From an uncultured Gemmatimonadota bacterium (GTDB lineage Bacteria > Gemmatimonadota > Gemmatimonadetes > Gemmatimonadales > Gemmatimonadaceae), in NCBI GenBank assembly GCA_946887155.1, contig CAMPKM010000021.1, forward strand, positions 1 through 16,012: a stretch of DNA of 16,012 bases, written 5' to 3'. The position numbers and the translations under genes are program-made. This document shows, piece after piece, positions 7,577 to 14,738 of the stretch; position 1 is the stretch's first letter; every line of letters starts with the position of its first letter. Under the pieces are notes generated by a model, which was not told the DNA's origin, ran no database searches, and was given only the letters and a program-made list of their open reading frames with translations.

Positions 7577-8505
7577 TGCAGCGTTCCAGTCAGTGAGCCG
7601 ACGTTGGCAACGCCACGCACTTCGCACCAGGATGCGAGATCCCGGAGCAGGCGCCCCGGCAGTCGGGGGTCGCGCATGGCAGCGGTGCCGACCGCGAACG
7701 CGCTCGCGCCGGCCATCAGATACTGAATCGCATCGGTTGCTCGCTGGATTCCTCCGACGCCGATGATCGGTGCACGCGTGGCGCGATAGACCTTCGACGT
7801 CGCGAGGAGGCCGATCGGTAACAGTGCTCCACCGCTCATGCCGCCGCTGCCGAATCCAAGCTCGGGACGTCGCGTGTCGATGTCCACCAGAAGCCCAGGC
7901 ATCGTGTTGACGAGCGTGAGGCCGTTCGCGCCGGCGTCGAGCGCGACAGAGGCGGTGCGGGCGATATCTGGCAGTGCCGGCGACAATTTCACGAACATCG
8001 GCAGCCGGGAAGCCGCGCGGGCTCGGGTGACCAGCTCGCGAAGGACTTCGGGATCAGCGCCAAACTCCGTTCCGCCCGCCCGCACGTTCGGGCAACTGAC
8101 GTTCAGCTCGAACCCGCTGATGCCAGCCACGCCGTCGAGCCGTTCAACGACCTCCGCATACTGCTCGAGCCGGCTCCCCACCACGTTGACCAGCACGCGC
8201 GTTGTCCTGATGCGGGCCGCCAGCCACGGCAGGTGTTCGGCCCGTACCGCTTCAACGCCCGGGTTGGCCAGGCCGATCGCATTCAGCATGCCGGATGGGA
8301 ACTCCGCCACACGAGGGGCCGAGGCGCCGTTTCGCGGTTCCATGCTTACGGCCTTGGTAACGATCCCACCCAGCGCATCGATGTCGATGACGCCATCCAG
8401 CTCGCGTCCGTAGCCAGCCGTTCCGGATGCGAGGAAAAGGGGATTGGTCAGCGAAATACCGGCCAGGTCGACAGCGAGCCGCGACGACGGGGCCGCGGTC
8501 GTCAT
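7564..8505 (-). CDS. pyrD: Dihydroorotate dehydrogenase, class 1B type
   Basis: This FMN enzyme oxidises dihydroorotate to orotate. The 313-residue product is a TIM barrel with LASGTAGYG near residue 25, MLNAIGLANPGVEA at 73-86, catalytic C138 in FELNVSCPNVRAGG, K173, N200 and the FMN phosphate loop GVGGI near 250. A cytosolic enzyme with a catalytic Cys and no membrane N-terminus belongs to class 1. NPGV and overall likeness point to class 1B, which normally needs the PyrK electron-transfer subunit; pyrK is not in this window. The ATG overlaps the amidase stop (ATGA, 4 bases) and pyrF overlaps its end. Confidence 0.95.
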   Translation of the reverse strand: MTTAAPSSRLAVDLAGISLTNPLFLASGTAGYGRELDGVIDIDALGGIVTKAVSMEPRNGASAPRVAEFPSGMLNAIGLANPGVEAVRAEHLPWLAARIRTTRVLVNVVGSRLEQYAEVVERLDGVAGISGFELNVSCPNVRAGGTEFGADPEVLRELVTRARAASRLPMFVKLSPALPDIARTASVALDAGANGLTLVNTMPGLLVDIDTRRPELGFGSGGMSGGALLPIGLLATSKVYRATRAPIIGVGGIQRATDAIQYLMAGASAFAVGTAAMRDPRLPGRLLRDLASWCEVRGVANVGSLTGTLQWPQ

Positions 8506-9314
8506 CGACCGCCGCCCGGGGTCCCGCCCCGCCGGGCATAATCCCGCAGGTACTTATCGGTGGCGATCGCGATGGCTTCCGCGAGCGCGTTCTGGCCGCG
8601 CACGCTCGACAGCCACGTCGCTTCGGCGGCGTTGGAGCCGAACCCGGTTTCGATCAGGACGGAGGGCATGTGCGCCGCGATGAGGACCGCAAATCCGGCC
8701 TGCTTGACTCCGCGATCGCTGGGTGATGGATGCACGGACTTGAGGCCGGACTGCACGGTCCTGGCCAACTCGCTGGATTCGCGCAGGTGCGCATTCTGCA
8801 GCATGTCGCCTAACAAGAGTGCCAGCGGGTCGCCGGGCTCGACGTCCTCGCCCAGAAAACGGTCGGCGTCGTTTTCCATCTCGGCAACGTACCGCTCATC
8901 CGCGGTCTTGGCATCCGAGAGAAAATATGTCTCGAAACCGCGCGCGGAACGGGGATTCCGCCAACGGGGATTGGCGGCGTTCACGTGAATCGACAGGAAC
9001 AGTGTCGCCTTCGCGTCGTTGGCGATGCGTCCGCGGTCGCGGAGCGCGATCAACGTGTCGGTGCTGCGCGTCAGGAGCACGTCGATCTCACGCGCCTCGA
9101 GCGCGTCGCGAAGTCGCTTGGCGATCGCCAGCGTGATATCTGCCTCGTGCACCGCCTTCCGCGCCGAGGTCGTGCCCCGCATGCCGCGATCGGGACCACC
9201 ATGCCCCGCATCGACGACGACGAGCGGACGCCCGGGTGCGCGCCCGCCCTCCGTGGCCTGCGCGACGGCGGATCCGGACTGCAGGAGCGCCAGGAGGAGT
9301 GCAACCCTGATCAT
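8502..9314 (-). CDS. Secreted N-acetylmuramoyl-L-alanine amidase (Amidase_3)
   Basis: This zinc hydrolase cuts the bond between N-acetylmuramic acid and the stem peptide in peptidoglycan. The 270-residue product starts with a hydrophobic signal peptide (1-20, [20 protein letters not shown]), so it acts in the periplasm. The metal ligands are H38 (DAGHGG), E57 (VHEAD) and H110 (SIHVNA), and catalytic E222 is in IETGF. The insert at about 115-200 may hold the regulatory helix typical of AmiA/B/C-like enzymes. No AMIN or SPOR domain is seen. Its ATG overlaps the smpB stop by 4 bases and its stop overlaps pyrD by 4 bases. A cell-wall amidase between smpB and pyrimidine genes is an odd mixture. 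Confidence 0.93.
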   Translation of the reverse strand: MIRVALLLALLQSGSAVAQATEGGRAPGRPLVVVDAGHGGPDRGMRGTTSARKAVHEADITLAIAKRLRDALEAREIDVLLTRSTDTLIALRDRGRIANDAKATLFLSIHVNAANPRWRNPRSARGFETYFLSDAKTADERYVAEMENDADRFLGEDVEPGDPLALLLGDMLQNAHLRESSELARTVQSGLKSVHPSPSDRGVKQAGFAVLIAAHMPSVLIETGFGSNAAEATWLSSVRGQNALAEAIAIATDKYLRDYARRGGTPGGGR

Positions 9315-9784
9315 CGTTTGCGAAATGCCCTCGCCATGTCGCGGTCCGCATCGCGGCGGCGCGCGTCATCCCGCTTGTCGTGGAGTTTCTTGCCGCGTCC
9401 CAGCGCCAGGCTGATCTTGGCGCGTCCGCGAAGGAAGTAGAGCTCGAGCGGAACGAGCGTCAGTCCCTGCCGTTCTACGGCCCCTATGAGCCGACGAATC
9501 TCACGCTGGTGAAGCAACAGCTTGCGAGACCGGGTCGGTTCGTGATTCACGTAACCTCCGCTGCCGTAAGGCGAAATGTGCGCGTTCAACAGCCACAATT
9601 CTCCGGCTTTCACGACCCCGTACGCGTCACCAATGTTGGCCCGGCCGTCACGCAGAGACTTGACTTCCGTTCCCGTGAGGACGAGGCCAGCCTCGAACGT
9701 GTCCAGGATCTCATACTCATGACGGGCAGATCGGTTTCGCGCGATGCTCTGCCGCTCCTTGTCGTCCGTGTGCTTTTCCGCCAT
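9311..9784 (-). CDS. smpB: SsrA-binding protein SmpB
   Basis: SmpB binds tmRNA and brings it to stalled ribosomes for trans-translation. The 157-residue product shows the family blocks [63 protein letters not shown] and LVPLELYF. The basic C-terminal tail ([17 protein letters not shown] and beyond) reaches the decoding site in known structures. It is the first gene of the tight smpB-amidase-pyrD-pyrF run. A 103-bp gap separates it from the sulfatase stop and should hold the promoter; I see no confident hexamer pair there. Confidence 0.97.
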   Translation of the reverse strand: MAEKHTDDKERQSIARNRSARHEYEILDTFEAGLVLTGTEVKSLRDGRANIGDAYGVVKAGELWLLNAHISPYGSGGYVNHEPTRSRKLLLHQREIRRLIGAVERQGLTLVPLELYFLRGRAKISLALGRGKKLHDKRDDARRRDADRDMARAFRKR

Positions 9785-9887
9785 TCACCGTCGGGTGGCC
9801 ACGCGTGAAGCGCTGACCAGATCGAGCGCTGGTGCAAGATAGGACCGGAACGCAAACGATGGCAGTCCGGACACCTAACGCGAGATG

Positions 9888-11972
9888 TCAGTCGGGCCTG
9901 AATCCCTCGGGCGTCGTCGGCTGCGTCGCGATGCGAACGTCGGCGGAGCCACGACGCTCCTCGGGTGGCCGTCGGAGGCGGCTCAGCGAGTGGAGCCTCG
10001 TTCGCGACAACTGGACCTGGATGGCCGACATCGTCGTGAGGTTATCGAGGTCCCGGTACAGCTCGTCGTCGGCACTCTGCATCAGGTCCGACGTCTGGAA
10101 CTGCAGCTTGCCGTTCCACTTGGATGCGGACACCCCGCCGTACAGGTAACGAACCATCACGGCCCGATTCGCCTGCTGGTACCCGTCAGCCCCCAGGTAT
10201 CCCTTCGCGAAAAAGAACGTGGCCCGATCCGCGAGCTTGTTGTTCCACATCGGACTACCCAATTCCAGTTGCCGGTCGACGTCGATGCCCAGCAAGTCGA
10301 GGACCGAGGGGGCGATGTCCACGTGAGACGTCATCCAGGGAATGCGCATCTCCGTGGGAAAGACCCCGGGCGCATACAGCATGAAGGGCACGTGAAACAC
10401 GACGTCGTCGAGCGTGCCGGCGTGGAATGGCGGATACTCACTCCTCGTTCGCAACCCGTGGTCGCCGACGAGTACGATGAGCGTCTTGTCCAGCCGTTGC
10501 TTCTCACGCAACAGTGAGACCAGCTCGCCGACCATCGTGTCGATCTCGGCGAGGAGCGGAAACCCGGCGCGACAGGTCTCATCCGGCGTCGCATCGGTTT
10601 GGATTCCCGGCCACGGACCGTGCGTGATCTGTGGATTGAACGAGTACAGGAAGCGCGAATCCTCATCGATGGCGTTGGCCACTCGCTGCTTGAGTTGGTC
10701 AAAGGACTGGCGGTCGCGAACGCGCACCCAGCCTCGCAGCGTGTTGTCGAGGGCCAGGCCTTCCGCTCTTTCGTATGCGGCCGGCGGAACCTCGTGATCA
10801 GCAAAGCCCAGCGTCGCGTAACGGAGTTCATCCTCCTCGATGCTCATCGGTCGTTCAGGAACGAAGGCGGCCGTCTCGTAGCCGGAAATCGCCGTCGAAT
10901 GCACCACACCGGGAGCGCGAAGGTCGGTGCTGATCCGCCCGAGCCGATCCAGGTCGCCGTTCTTTCCCGGCGGATACCAGGAAGCGAAAATCGATTCGTA
11001 CGCGTTCCGCGAGTACGGATATGTCGCGTAGTGCGCGTCGGCGACCAGCGAGTTCCGCGACAGGTCCCGCATCGCTGGCAGGACGCCTGATTCAAAAGCG
11101 AGCTTGTAGCAGAGGAGTGGCGTCGTCTCCATCAGCATGAAAACGACGTCGTATCCACGGGCCTTGCCGAAGTAGGCCGATCGGCGGTTCGGTACGGGCG
11201 CGTTCGCCATGCGCGCGTACATCGTGATCAGGTCTCCGGTCGGCGTCCCCTCCAGATTCGGCGGGGTACGCGCATAGTCGGCGCGACCGACGAAGGCCGC
11301 GAGCGACGCCATCGTTGCCGCGCGGTCGAATGGCGTATGCGGAATCGGCGCAGTCCACGACGCGATGACGATGGCCGCAGCCGCTACGGTGAGCGGCCAG
11401 CGAGTCCAATCGAACAGGCGCGAGAGGCGCAACCTCGTCTCGTAGCGCTCCAGGATTGCCAACGCGGAGCAGATCACCGTAATCACGACGAGCGACAGAA
11501 GCAGCTTCTGCACCGATGCCGACGTGGCGTATTCGCTGATCAACTCACGCCCTGGACCAAACAGGCCGGCCGCCATGAGCTTTGCGGAGATGAAGGTGCC
11601 CACCTCCCACCAACTCTTCAGCTGCGCGTAGAACAAGAGGAAGAGCGACAGGGAAATGAGCCATGCCACCCATGCCCGTTGGCGCGGCCTGACCAGTCGC
11701 ATGATGCCGAGGAAGGCGATGCTGCCGATGACGACGGCCACGAGGACATCGAAGCGAAACATCGCCAGGCGCTGCGCAGGATTGAGGTCCATCGCGTTGC
11801 CAACCCCCAGCACCTCGGCCAGGAAGTCGTAGCCACCACCTTCGGAAACCAGCAACCGATGCTTCAGGCGCAGTGCGGCGAGAACAACAAATGCCCACGG
11901 GGCGAGGTACAGCACGACCGGCAGGTGCCGGTCCCCGTCGACCTTTCCAGTGGTTTCTCCGATGGGCATCAT
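9888..11972 (-). CDS. Membrane sulfatase-family enzyme (LtaS / phosphoethanolamine-transferase-like)
   Basis: This 694-residue integral membrane protein has an extracytoplasmic alkaline-phosphatase/sulfatase-superfamily domain. About five hydrophobic helices lie at 16-36, 74-92, 100-117, 155-174 and 193-209. The catalytic domain starts near 270 with YDVVFMLMETTPLL, where E282 and T283/T284 match the metal ligand and Thr nucleophile of LtaS-like enzymes. THGPWP (450-455), GDHG (503-506, D504 and H505) and HVDIAPSVLDLLG (550-562) complete the metal site. Family members move phosphoglycerol or phosphoethanolamine onto polymers or lipids, or hydrolyse sulfate or phosphate esters; the substrate here cannot be told. 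Two adjacent ATGs begin the gene. An 18-bp dyad lies 11 bp upstream. smpB is 103 bp downstream. Confidence 0.87.
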   Translation of the reverse strand: MMPIGETTGKVDGDRHLPVVLYLAPWAFVVLAALRLKHRLLVSEGGGYDFLAEVLGVGNAMDLNPAQRLAMFRFDVLVAVVIGSIAFLGIMRLVRPRQRAWVAWLISLSLFLLFYAQLKSWWEVGTFISAKLMAAGLFGPGRELISEYATSASVQKLLLSLVVITVICSALAILERYETRLRLSRLFDWTRWPLTVAAAAIVIASWTAPIPHTPFDRAATMASLAAFVGRADYARTPPNLEGTPTGDLITMYARMANAPVPNRRSAYFGKARGYDVVFMLMETTPLLCYKLAFESGVLPAMRDLSRNSLVADAHYATYPYSRNAYESIFASWYPPGKNGDLDRLGRISTDLRAPGVVHSTAISGYETAAFVPERPMSIEEDELRYATLGFADHEVPPAAYERAEGLALDNTLRGWVRVRDRQSFDQLKQRVANAIDEDSRFLYSFNPQITHGPWPGIQTDATPDETCRAGFPLLAEIDTMVGELVSLLREKQRLDKTLIVLVGDHGLRTRSEYPPFHAGTLDDVVFHVPFMLYAPGVFPTEMRIPWMTSHVDIAPSVLDLLGIDVDRQLELGSPMWNNKLADRATFFFAKGYLGADGYQQANRAVMVRYLYGGVSASKWNGKLQFQTSDLMQSADDELYRDLDNLTTMSAIQVQLSRTRLHSLSRLRRPPEERRGSADVRIATQPTTPEGFRPD

Positions 11973-11983
11973 GAAACGATTAA

Positions 11984-12001
11984 GCTACAATATGTTGTAG
12001 C
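11984..12001. promoter_or_regulatory. 18-bp dyad upstream of the membrane sulfatase gene
   Basis: GCTACAA-TATG-TTGTAGC pairs at eight of nine positions around its centre, ending 11 bp before the sulfatase start. It is AT-rich in a GC-rich setting and coincides with the region where a -10 element would lie, so it looks like an operator. It loosely recalls the TACA/TGTA half-sites of BlaI/CopY repressors, but the spacing (6) differs from their usual 2. No such regulator is adjacent. Confidence 0.5.
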
Positions 12002-12041
12002 ATTCACGACGGGATACAACTCGACCGTGATGATTCTCACA

Positions 12042-12094
12042 AATCGGGGTCCGCGGGCGCTGGTACAGTTTGACGTCACCCGCGAACCCCGATT
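12042..12094. repeat. Long inverted repeat spanning the tRNA-Leu promoter
   Basis: AATCGGGGTCCGCGGG (12042-12057) is matched at 15 of 16 positions by the reverse complement of 12079-12094. The 21-base centre holds the palindrome TGACGTCA (12071-12078). The -35 hexamer of the tRNA promoter is in the centre and the -10 touches the right arm. No T-run follows on either strand, so it is not a standard terminator. Confidence 0.85.
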
Positions 12095-12098
12095 ACGT
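12070..12098 (+). promoter_or_regulatory. Sigma-70-type promoter of tRNA-Leu
   Basis: TTGACG (12070-12075) and TTACGT (12093-12098) are 17 bases apart and lie 12 bases before the tRNA 5' end, the expected position for a stable RNA with a very short leader. A GC-rich stretch (CCGGCCCC) follows the -10, resembling a discriminator. Confidence 0.65.
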
Positions 12099-12109
12099 TC
12101 CGGCCCCTT

Positions 12110-12193
12110 GCCGAAGTGGTGGAACTGGTAGACGCGCTGGCTTCAGGAGCCAGTGGGCGAAAGCTCGTGGGGGTTCGAGTCCCCCCTTCGGCA
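12110..12193 (+). tRNA. tRNA-Leu, anticodon CAG
   Basis: This is an 84-nt tRNA with a 7-bp acceptor stem (GCCGAAG with CTTCGGC) and discriminator A at 12193. The anticodon stem-loop CTGGC-TTCAGGA-GCCAG gives anticodon CAG (codon CUG). A long variable arm (TGGGCGAAAGCTCG) marks a class II leucine tRNA. The T arm is GGGGG-TTCGAGT-CCCCC. CCA is not encoded. It is the only plus-strand gene here, with a promoter directly upstream and a terminator directly downstream. Confidence 0.97.
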
Positions 12194-12203
12194 TTATATC
12201 TGC

Positions 12204-12235
12204 AAAAGCGGCGCCCGTTTCGGGCGCCGCTTTTT
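12204..12235 (+). terminator. Two-sided intrinsic terminator after tRNA-Leu
   Basis: A perfect 10-bp stem GCGGCGCCCG/CGGGCGCCGC with a TTT loop (12208-12230) is followed by TTTTT and preceded by AAAA. It can therefore stop the plus-strand tRNA transcript and also the converging minus-strand transcript of the gene ending at 12247. Confidence 0.95.
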
Positions 12236-12246
12236 GTCTGCACAGA

Positions 12247-12810
12247 TCAATCGGCGGGTCGGGCCGTCCAGAGAGACGGTGGCTGGTCTTCAGGCACGGA
12301 CGCAATGCCGAATGCGCGCCGGAGCGATTCCTGCGCTTCGTCGTGGTATTTCCGTACGATGGCAGCCACCCGCGGGAGGTTGACGGTGACCTCACGAACA
12401 CCGAGTCGATCGAGCATGGCTCTCGCCACGCGAAGGTCCGGTGTCTCACCCGGAGACCGGTCCGCGAACGCCATTCGCATGGAGGTCAGCCTTTGGCCTA
12501 GCTGTCTTTCAGCGACCGCGACCATTCCCGCGGCCACCCCACGATCCATCTGCAGCGCTTGACGCATCTCGCGCGCAACCAGCGAGCCAGTGGCATCATC
12601 GAGTGCTTCGCGTTCGGACACCAGAAGGGCCGCGGCGCGTCGGGCATAGCGCAGTTCCCAGCGCGCACGATCATCGTCGCCCGCTCCAAGAATCGACGCC
12701 AGCCATTGAACGTCCACTGCGTCCGGCTCCGCGTAGGCATCCTGGACGTACAGTTGCGCAGCCCGACGGCGCTGCTCGGCCATTTTTGACTTTCCGAAGA
12801 GCCACACCAT
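12247..12810 (-). CDS. Hypothetical helical protein downstream of an Rrf2 regulator
   Basis: I do not recognise this 187-residue protein. It begins MVWLFGKSKMAEQRRRAAQLYVQ and looks mostly alpha-helical and soluble. It is rich in Arg and Ala, with no cysteine, signal peptide or long hydrophobic segment. It ends with a Pro-rich tail. The ATG at 12810 is chosen because it lies 11 bp after the stop of the Rrf2 gene; an in-frame extension to 13005 lies inside that gene and is not credible. The pair is probably cotranscribed, so the protein may be linked to the regulator's role, but nothing in the sequence shows a function. A two-sided terminator lies just beyond its stop. Confidence 0.75.
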   Translation of the reverse strand: MVWLFGKSKMAEQRRRAAQLYVQDAYAEPDAVDVQWLASILGAGDDDRARWELRYARRAAALLVSEREALDDATGSLVAREMRQALQMDRGVAAGMVAVAERQLGQRLTSMRMAFADRSPGETPDLRVARAMLDRLGVREVTVNLPRVAAIVRKYHDEAQESLRRAFGIASVPEDQPPSLWTARPAD

Positions 12811-12821
12811 TGCGCGACCGG

Positions 12822-13277
12822 TCAGGCGTGGAGCACCGGAAGGCCCACCCTCGAGCGAACCACCGGCTCGTCCTGGAGCAGGTCGGCGAGGTGAACGCTT
12901 TCCAGTGCATCGTCGATGCGCTGCTGCAGCATCATCCACACGGGCCGGATGCTGCAGTTCGACGAATCGGCGCACCGATCTTCGGCCACCGGATGCGTGA
13001 GGCACCGGACGTCAAACGTCGTGTGCTCGGATGCCGACACCACCTGCCGTATCGAGATGTCACCCGGATGCCTGGCGAGCACGTAGCCGCCGTGCGCACC
13101 GCGAACGCTCGTCACGATGCCCGCACGACGCATCCGCAGCATGATCTGCTCGACGTAGTCAGCGGGCAGCTTTTCCTGGTTTGCAATCTCGCGACCAGTG
13201 ACCGGCCCGTCGCCGTAACGGCGAGCCAGGTTCAGCGAGCATATGAGGCCGTATTCGGCCCAGGTGGTGATGCGCAT
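12822..13277 (-). CDS. Rrf2-family transcriptional regulator with IscR/NsrR-like cysteines
   Basis: This 151-residue DNA-binding protein starts MRITTWAEYGLICSLNLARRYG, the standard winged-helix beginning of the Rrf2 family. EIANQEKLPADYVEQIMLRMRRAGIVTSVRGAHGGYVLAR (30-69) is the recognition helix and wing. C92, C102 and C108 lie in a C-x9-C-x5-C arrangement, which suggests an iron-sulfur cluster as in IscR (C92, C98, C104) or NsrR, so it may sense Fe-S status, redox or nitric oxide. It lies 42 bp after aspA and 11 bp before a hypothetical gene. No iscS or suf genes are visible, so the target is not indicated. Confidence 0.93.
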   Translation of the reverse strand: MRITTWAEYGLICSLNLARRYGDGPVTGREIANQEKLPADYVEQIMLRMRRAGIVTSVRGAHGGYVLARHPGDISIRQVVSASEHTTFDVRCLTHPVAEDRCADSSNCSIRPVWMMLQQRIDDALESVHLADLLQDEPVVRSRVGLPVLHA

Positions 13278-13319
13278 TGGATCGAAAGTTAGCGAGGGCC
13301 GGACCTGGCCGCGATCTGC

Positions 13320-14738
13320 TCAGCCTCCCGATGGCGCGGGGCCGTGTTTGCCCCCGGGAACGCCGATCTCGGTCATCTTCCGCAGGTCGAGCACCTCGTC
13401 GACCTCCGATCCGGACAGGACCCCTTCGCGCCGTACGAGATCGCGAATGAGGACACCTTCCTTCACCGATCGTTTGCTCAACTCCGCGGCCGCGGCGTAC
13501 CCGATCTGCGGCGCCAGCGCCGTGGCGAGGGCGGCGGAACGCTCGACCCAGTACTCGCACATGGCGACGTTGGCCTCGATGCCGCGCACGCATCGTTCGT
13601 CGAGTACCTTGGCCGCGTTCGCGAGAATCCGCATCGACAGCAGAATGTTGTGGGCAATGACCGGCATCATCACGTTGAGCTCGAGCTGTCCGTGTTCGGC
13701 CGCCATCGAAACCGTCGTATCACAACCAACCACCTGGAAGCAGACCTGGTTGACCATCTCCGGGATCGACGGATTGATCTTTCCCGGCATGATCGACGAA
13801 CCGGGTTGCACCGCCGGCAGCTTGATTTCATCGATGCCCGTGCGCGGACCCATGACCATGAGTCGCAAATCGCTCACGATCTTGCTGAGGTCGAGCGCGA
13901 GCACACGAATCGCCGCCGAAAATCCGGCCGCGTCGCCCATGCTCTGCATGAGCTGCACCCGATCGGCACCGACCCGAAGCTCGAGACCGGAAATGGCGCG
14001 CAGGTGCTTGTTCATCAGTTGCGGATATTCCGGCTCGACCGTGACACCGGTGCCGACGGCGCTGCCGCCGATGCCAAGGTCGCGGAGGTAGTCGGCGCTC
14101 TGCTGCACCCGCCGCAGTCCGCGGTCGAGCGAACCGGCGTACGCCGCAAACTCCTGGCCGAGCCGGATAGGCATCGCATCCTGCAGGTGCGTGCGACCGG
14201 CCTTCACGATGCCGTCGAACTCCTTTCCCTTGGCGGCCAGCGCATCGCGCAGGGACTCGAACGCGCGCACGAATCCACCGAGTTCGGCGAGACAGGCGAG
14301 CCGGATCGTGGTGGGGATCGTGTCGTTCGTGCTCTGCGCCATGTTCACGTGGTCATTCGGGTGAACGGGCTTGTAGGTCCCGCGCGCGGACCCGAGCAGT
14401 TCATTCGCGCGATTGGCGAGCACTTCGTTCACGTTCATGTTGTGCGACGTACCGGCGCCGGCCTGGTACGGATCGACCACGAACTGGTCGTCGTGCCTGC
14501 CCTCCAGTACCTCATCGGCCGCCTGCACGATGGCATCGGCCAGCCGCGTGTCGAGCCGCCCGGTTTCCTTGTGTGTAAGCGCTGCCGCCTTCTTGAGCCA
14601 GACCTGCGCGGTCACGAACGGCTTGAGCGGGCGCAGTCCGCTGATGGGAAAGTTCTGAACGGCTCGTTGTGTCTGGACGCCGTAGAGTGCCTCGTCGGGG
14701 ACGTCGAGCGGGCCAAGCGGGTCTTTTTCGGTGCGCAC
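13320..14738 (-). CDS. aspA: Aspartate ammonia-lyase (aspartase)
   Basis: A member of the aspartase/fumarase superfamily, it probably interconverts aspartate with fumarate and ammonia. The 472-residue length fits. Family signature GSSIMPGKINP, the GAGTSHNMNVNEVLANRANELLG block, HPNDHVNMAQSTND and AGRTHLQDAMPIRLGQEF are present. GCDTTVSMAAEHGQLELNVMMPVIAHNIL is closer to aspartase (NDTTVTMAAEAGQLQLN) than to fumarase C, but fumarase cannot be fully excluded. The GTG at 14738 gives the normal start RTEKDPLGPLDVP; an ATG at 14891 would add 51 residues unlike the family and run into the preceding gene. No good Shine-Dalgarno site is seen. The Rrf2 gene follows 42 bp downstream. Confidence 0.9.
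   Translation of the reverse strand: MRTEKDPLGPLDVPDEALYGVQTQRAVQNFPISGLRPLKPFVTAQVWLKKAAALTHKETGRLDTRLADAIVQAADEVLEGRHDDQFVVDPYQAGAGTSHNMNVNEVLANRANELLGSARGTYKPVHPNDHVNMAQSTNDTIPTTIRLACLAELGGFVRAFESLRDALAAKGKEFDGIVKAGRTHLQDAMPIRLGQEFAAYAGSLDRGLRRVQQSADYLRDLGIGGSAVGTGVTVEPEYPQLMNKHLRAISGLELRVGADRVQLMQSMGDAAGFSAAIRVLALDLSKIVSDLRLMVMGPRTGIDEIKLPAVQPGSSIMPGKINPSIPEMVNQVCFQVVGCDTTVSMAAEHGQLELNVMMPVIAHNILLSMRILANAAKVLDERCVRGIEANVAMCEYWVERSAALATALAPQIGYAAAAELSKRSVKEGVLIRDLVRREGVLSGSEVDEVLDLRKMTEIGVPGGKHGPAPSGG

Noticed and set aside
9785..9887. A promoter for smpB using TATCTT on the minus strand
   Set aside because: No acceptable -35 hexamer at normal spacing was found, so the evidence is too weak.
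11984..12001. The dyad as a typical BlaI/CopY operator
   Set aside because: The TACA and TGTA half-sites are six bases apart, not two, and no BlaI or CopY gene is adjacent. I keep it only as an unassigned operator-like site.
12110..12193. tRNA-Leu as an integration (att) site
   Set aside because: No duplicate of the tRNA 3' end, integrase or phage gene is visible in the window, and flanking genes are ordinary chromosomal ones.
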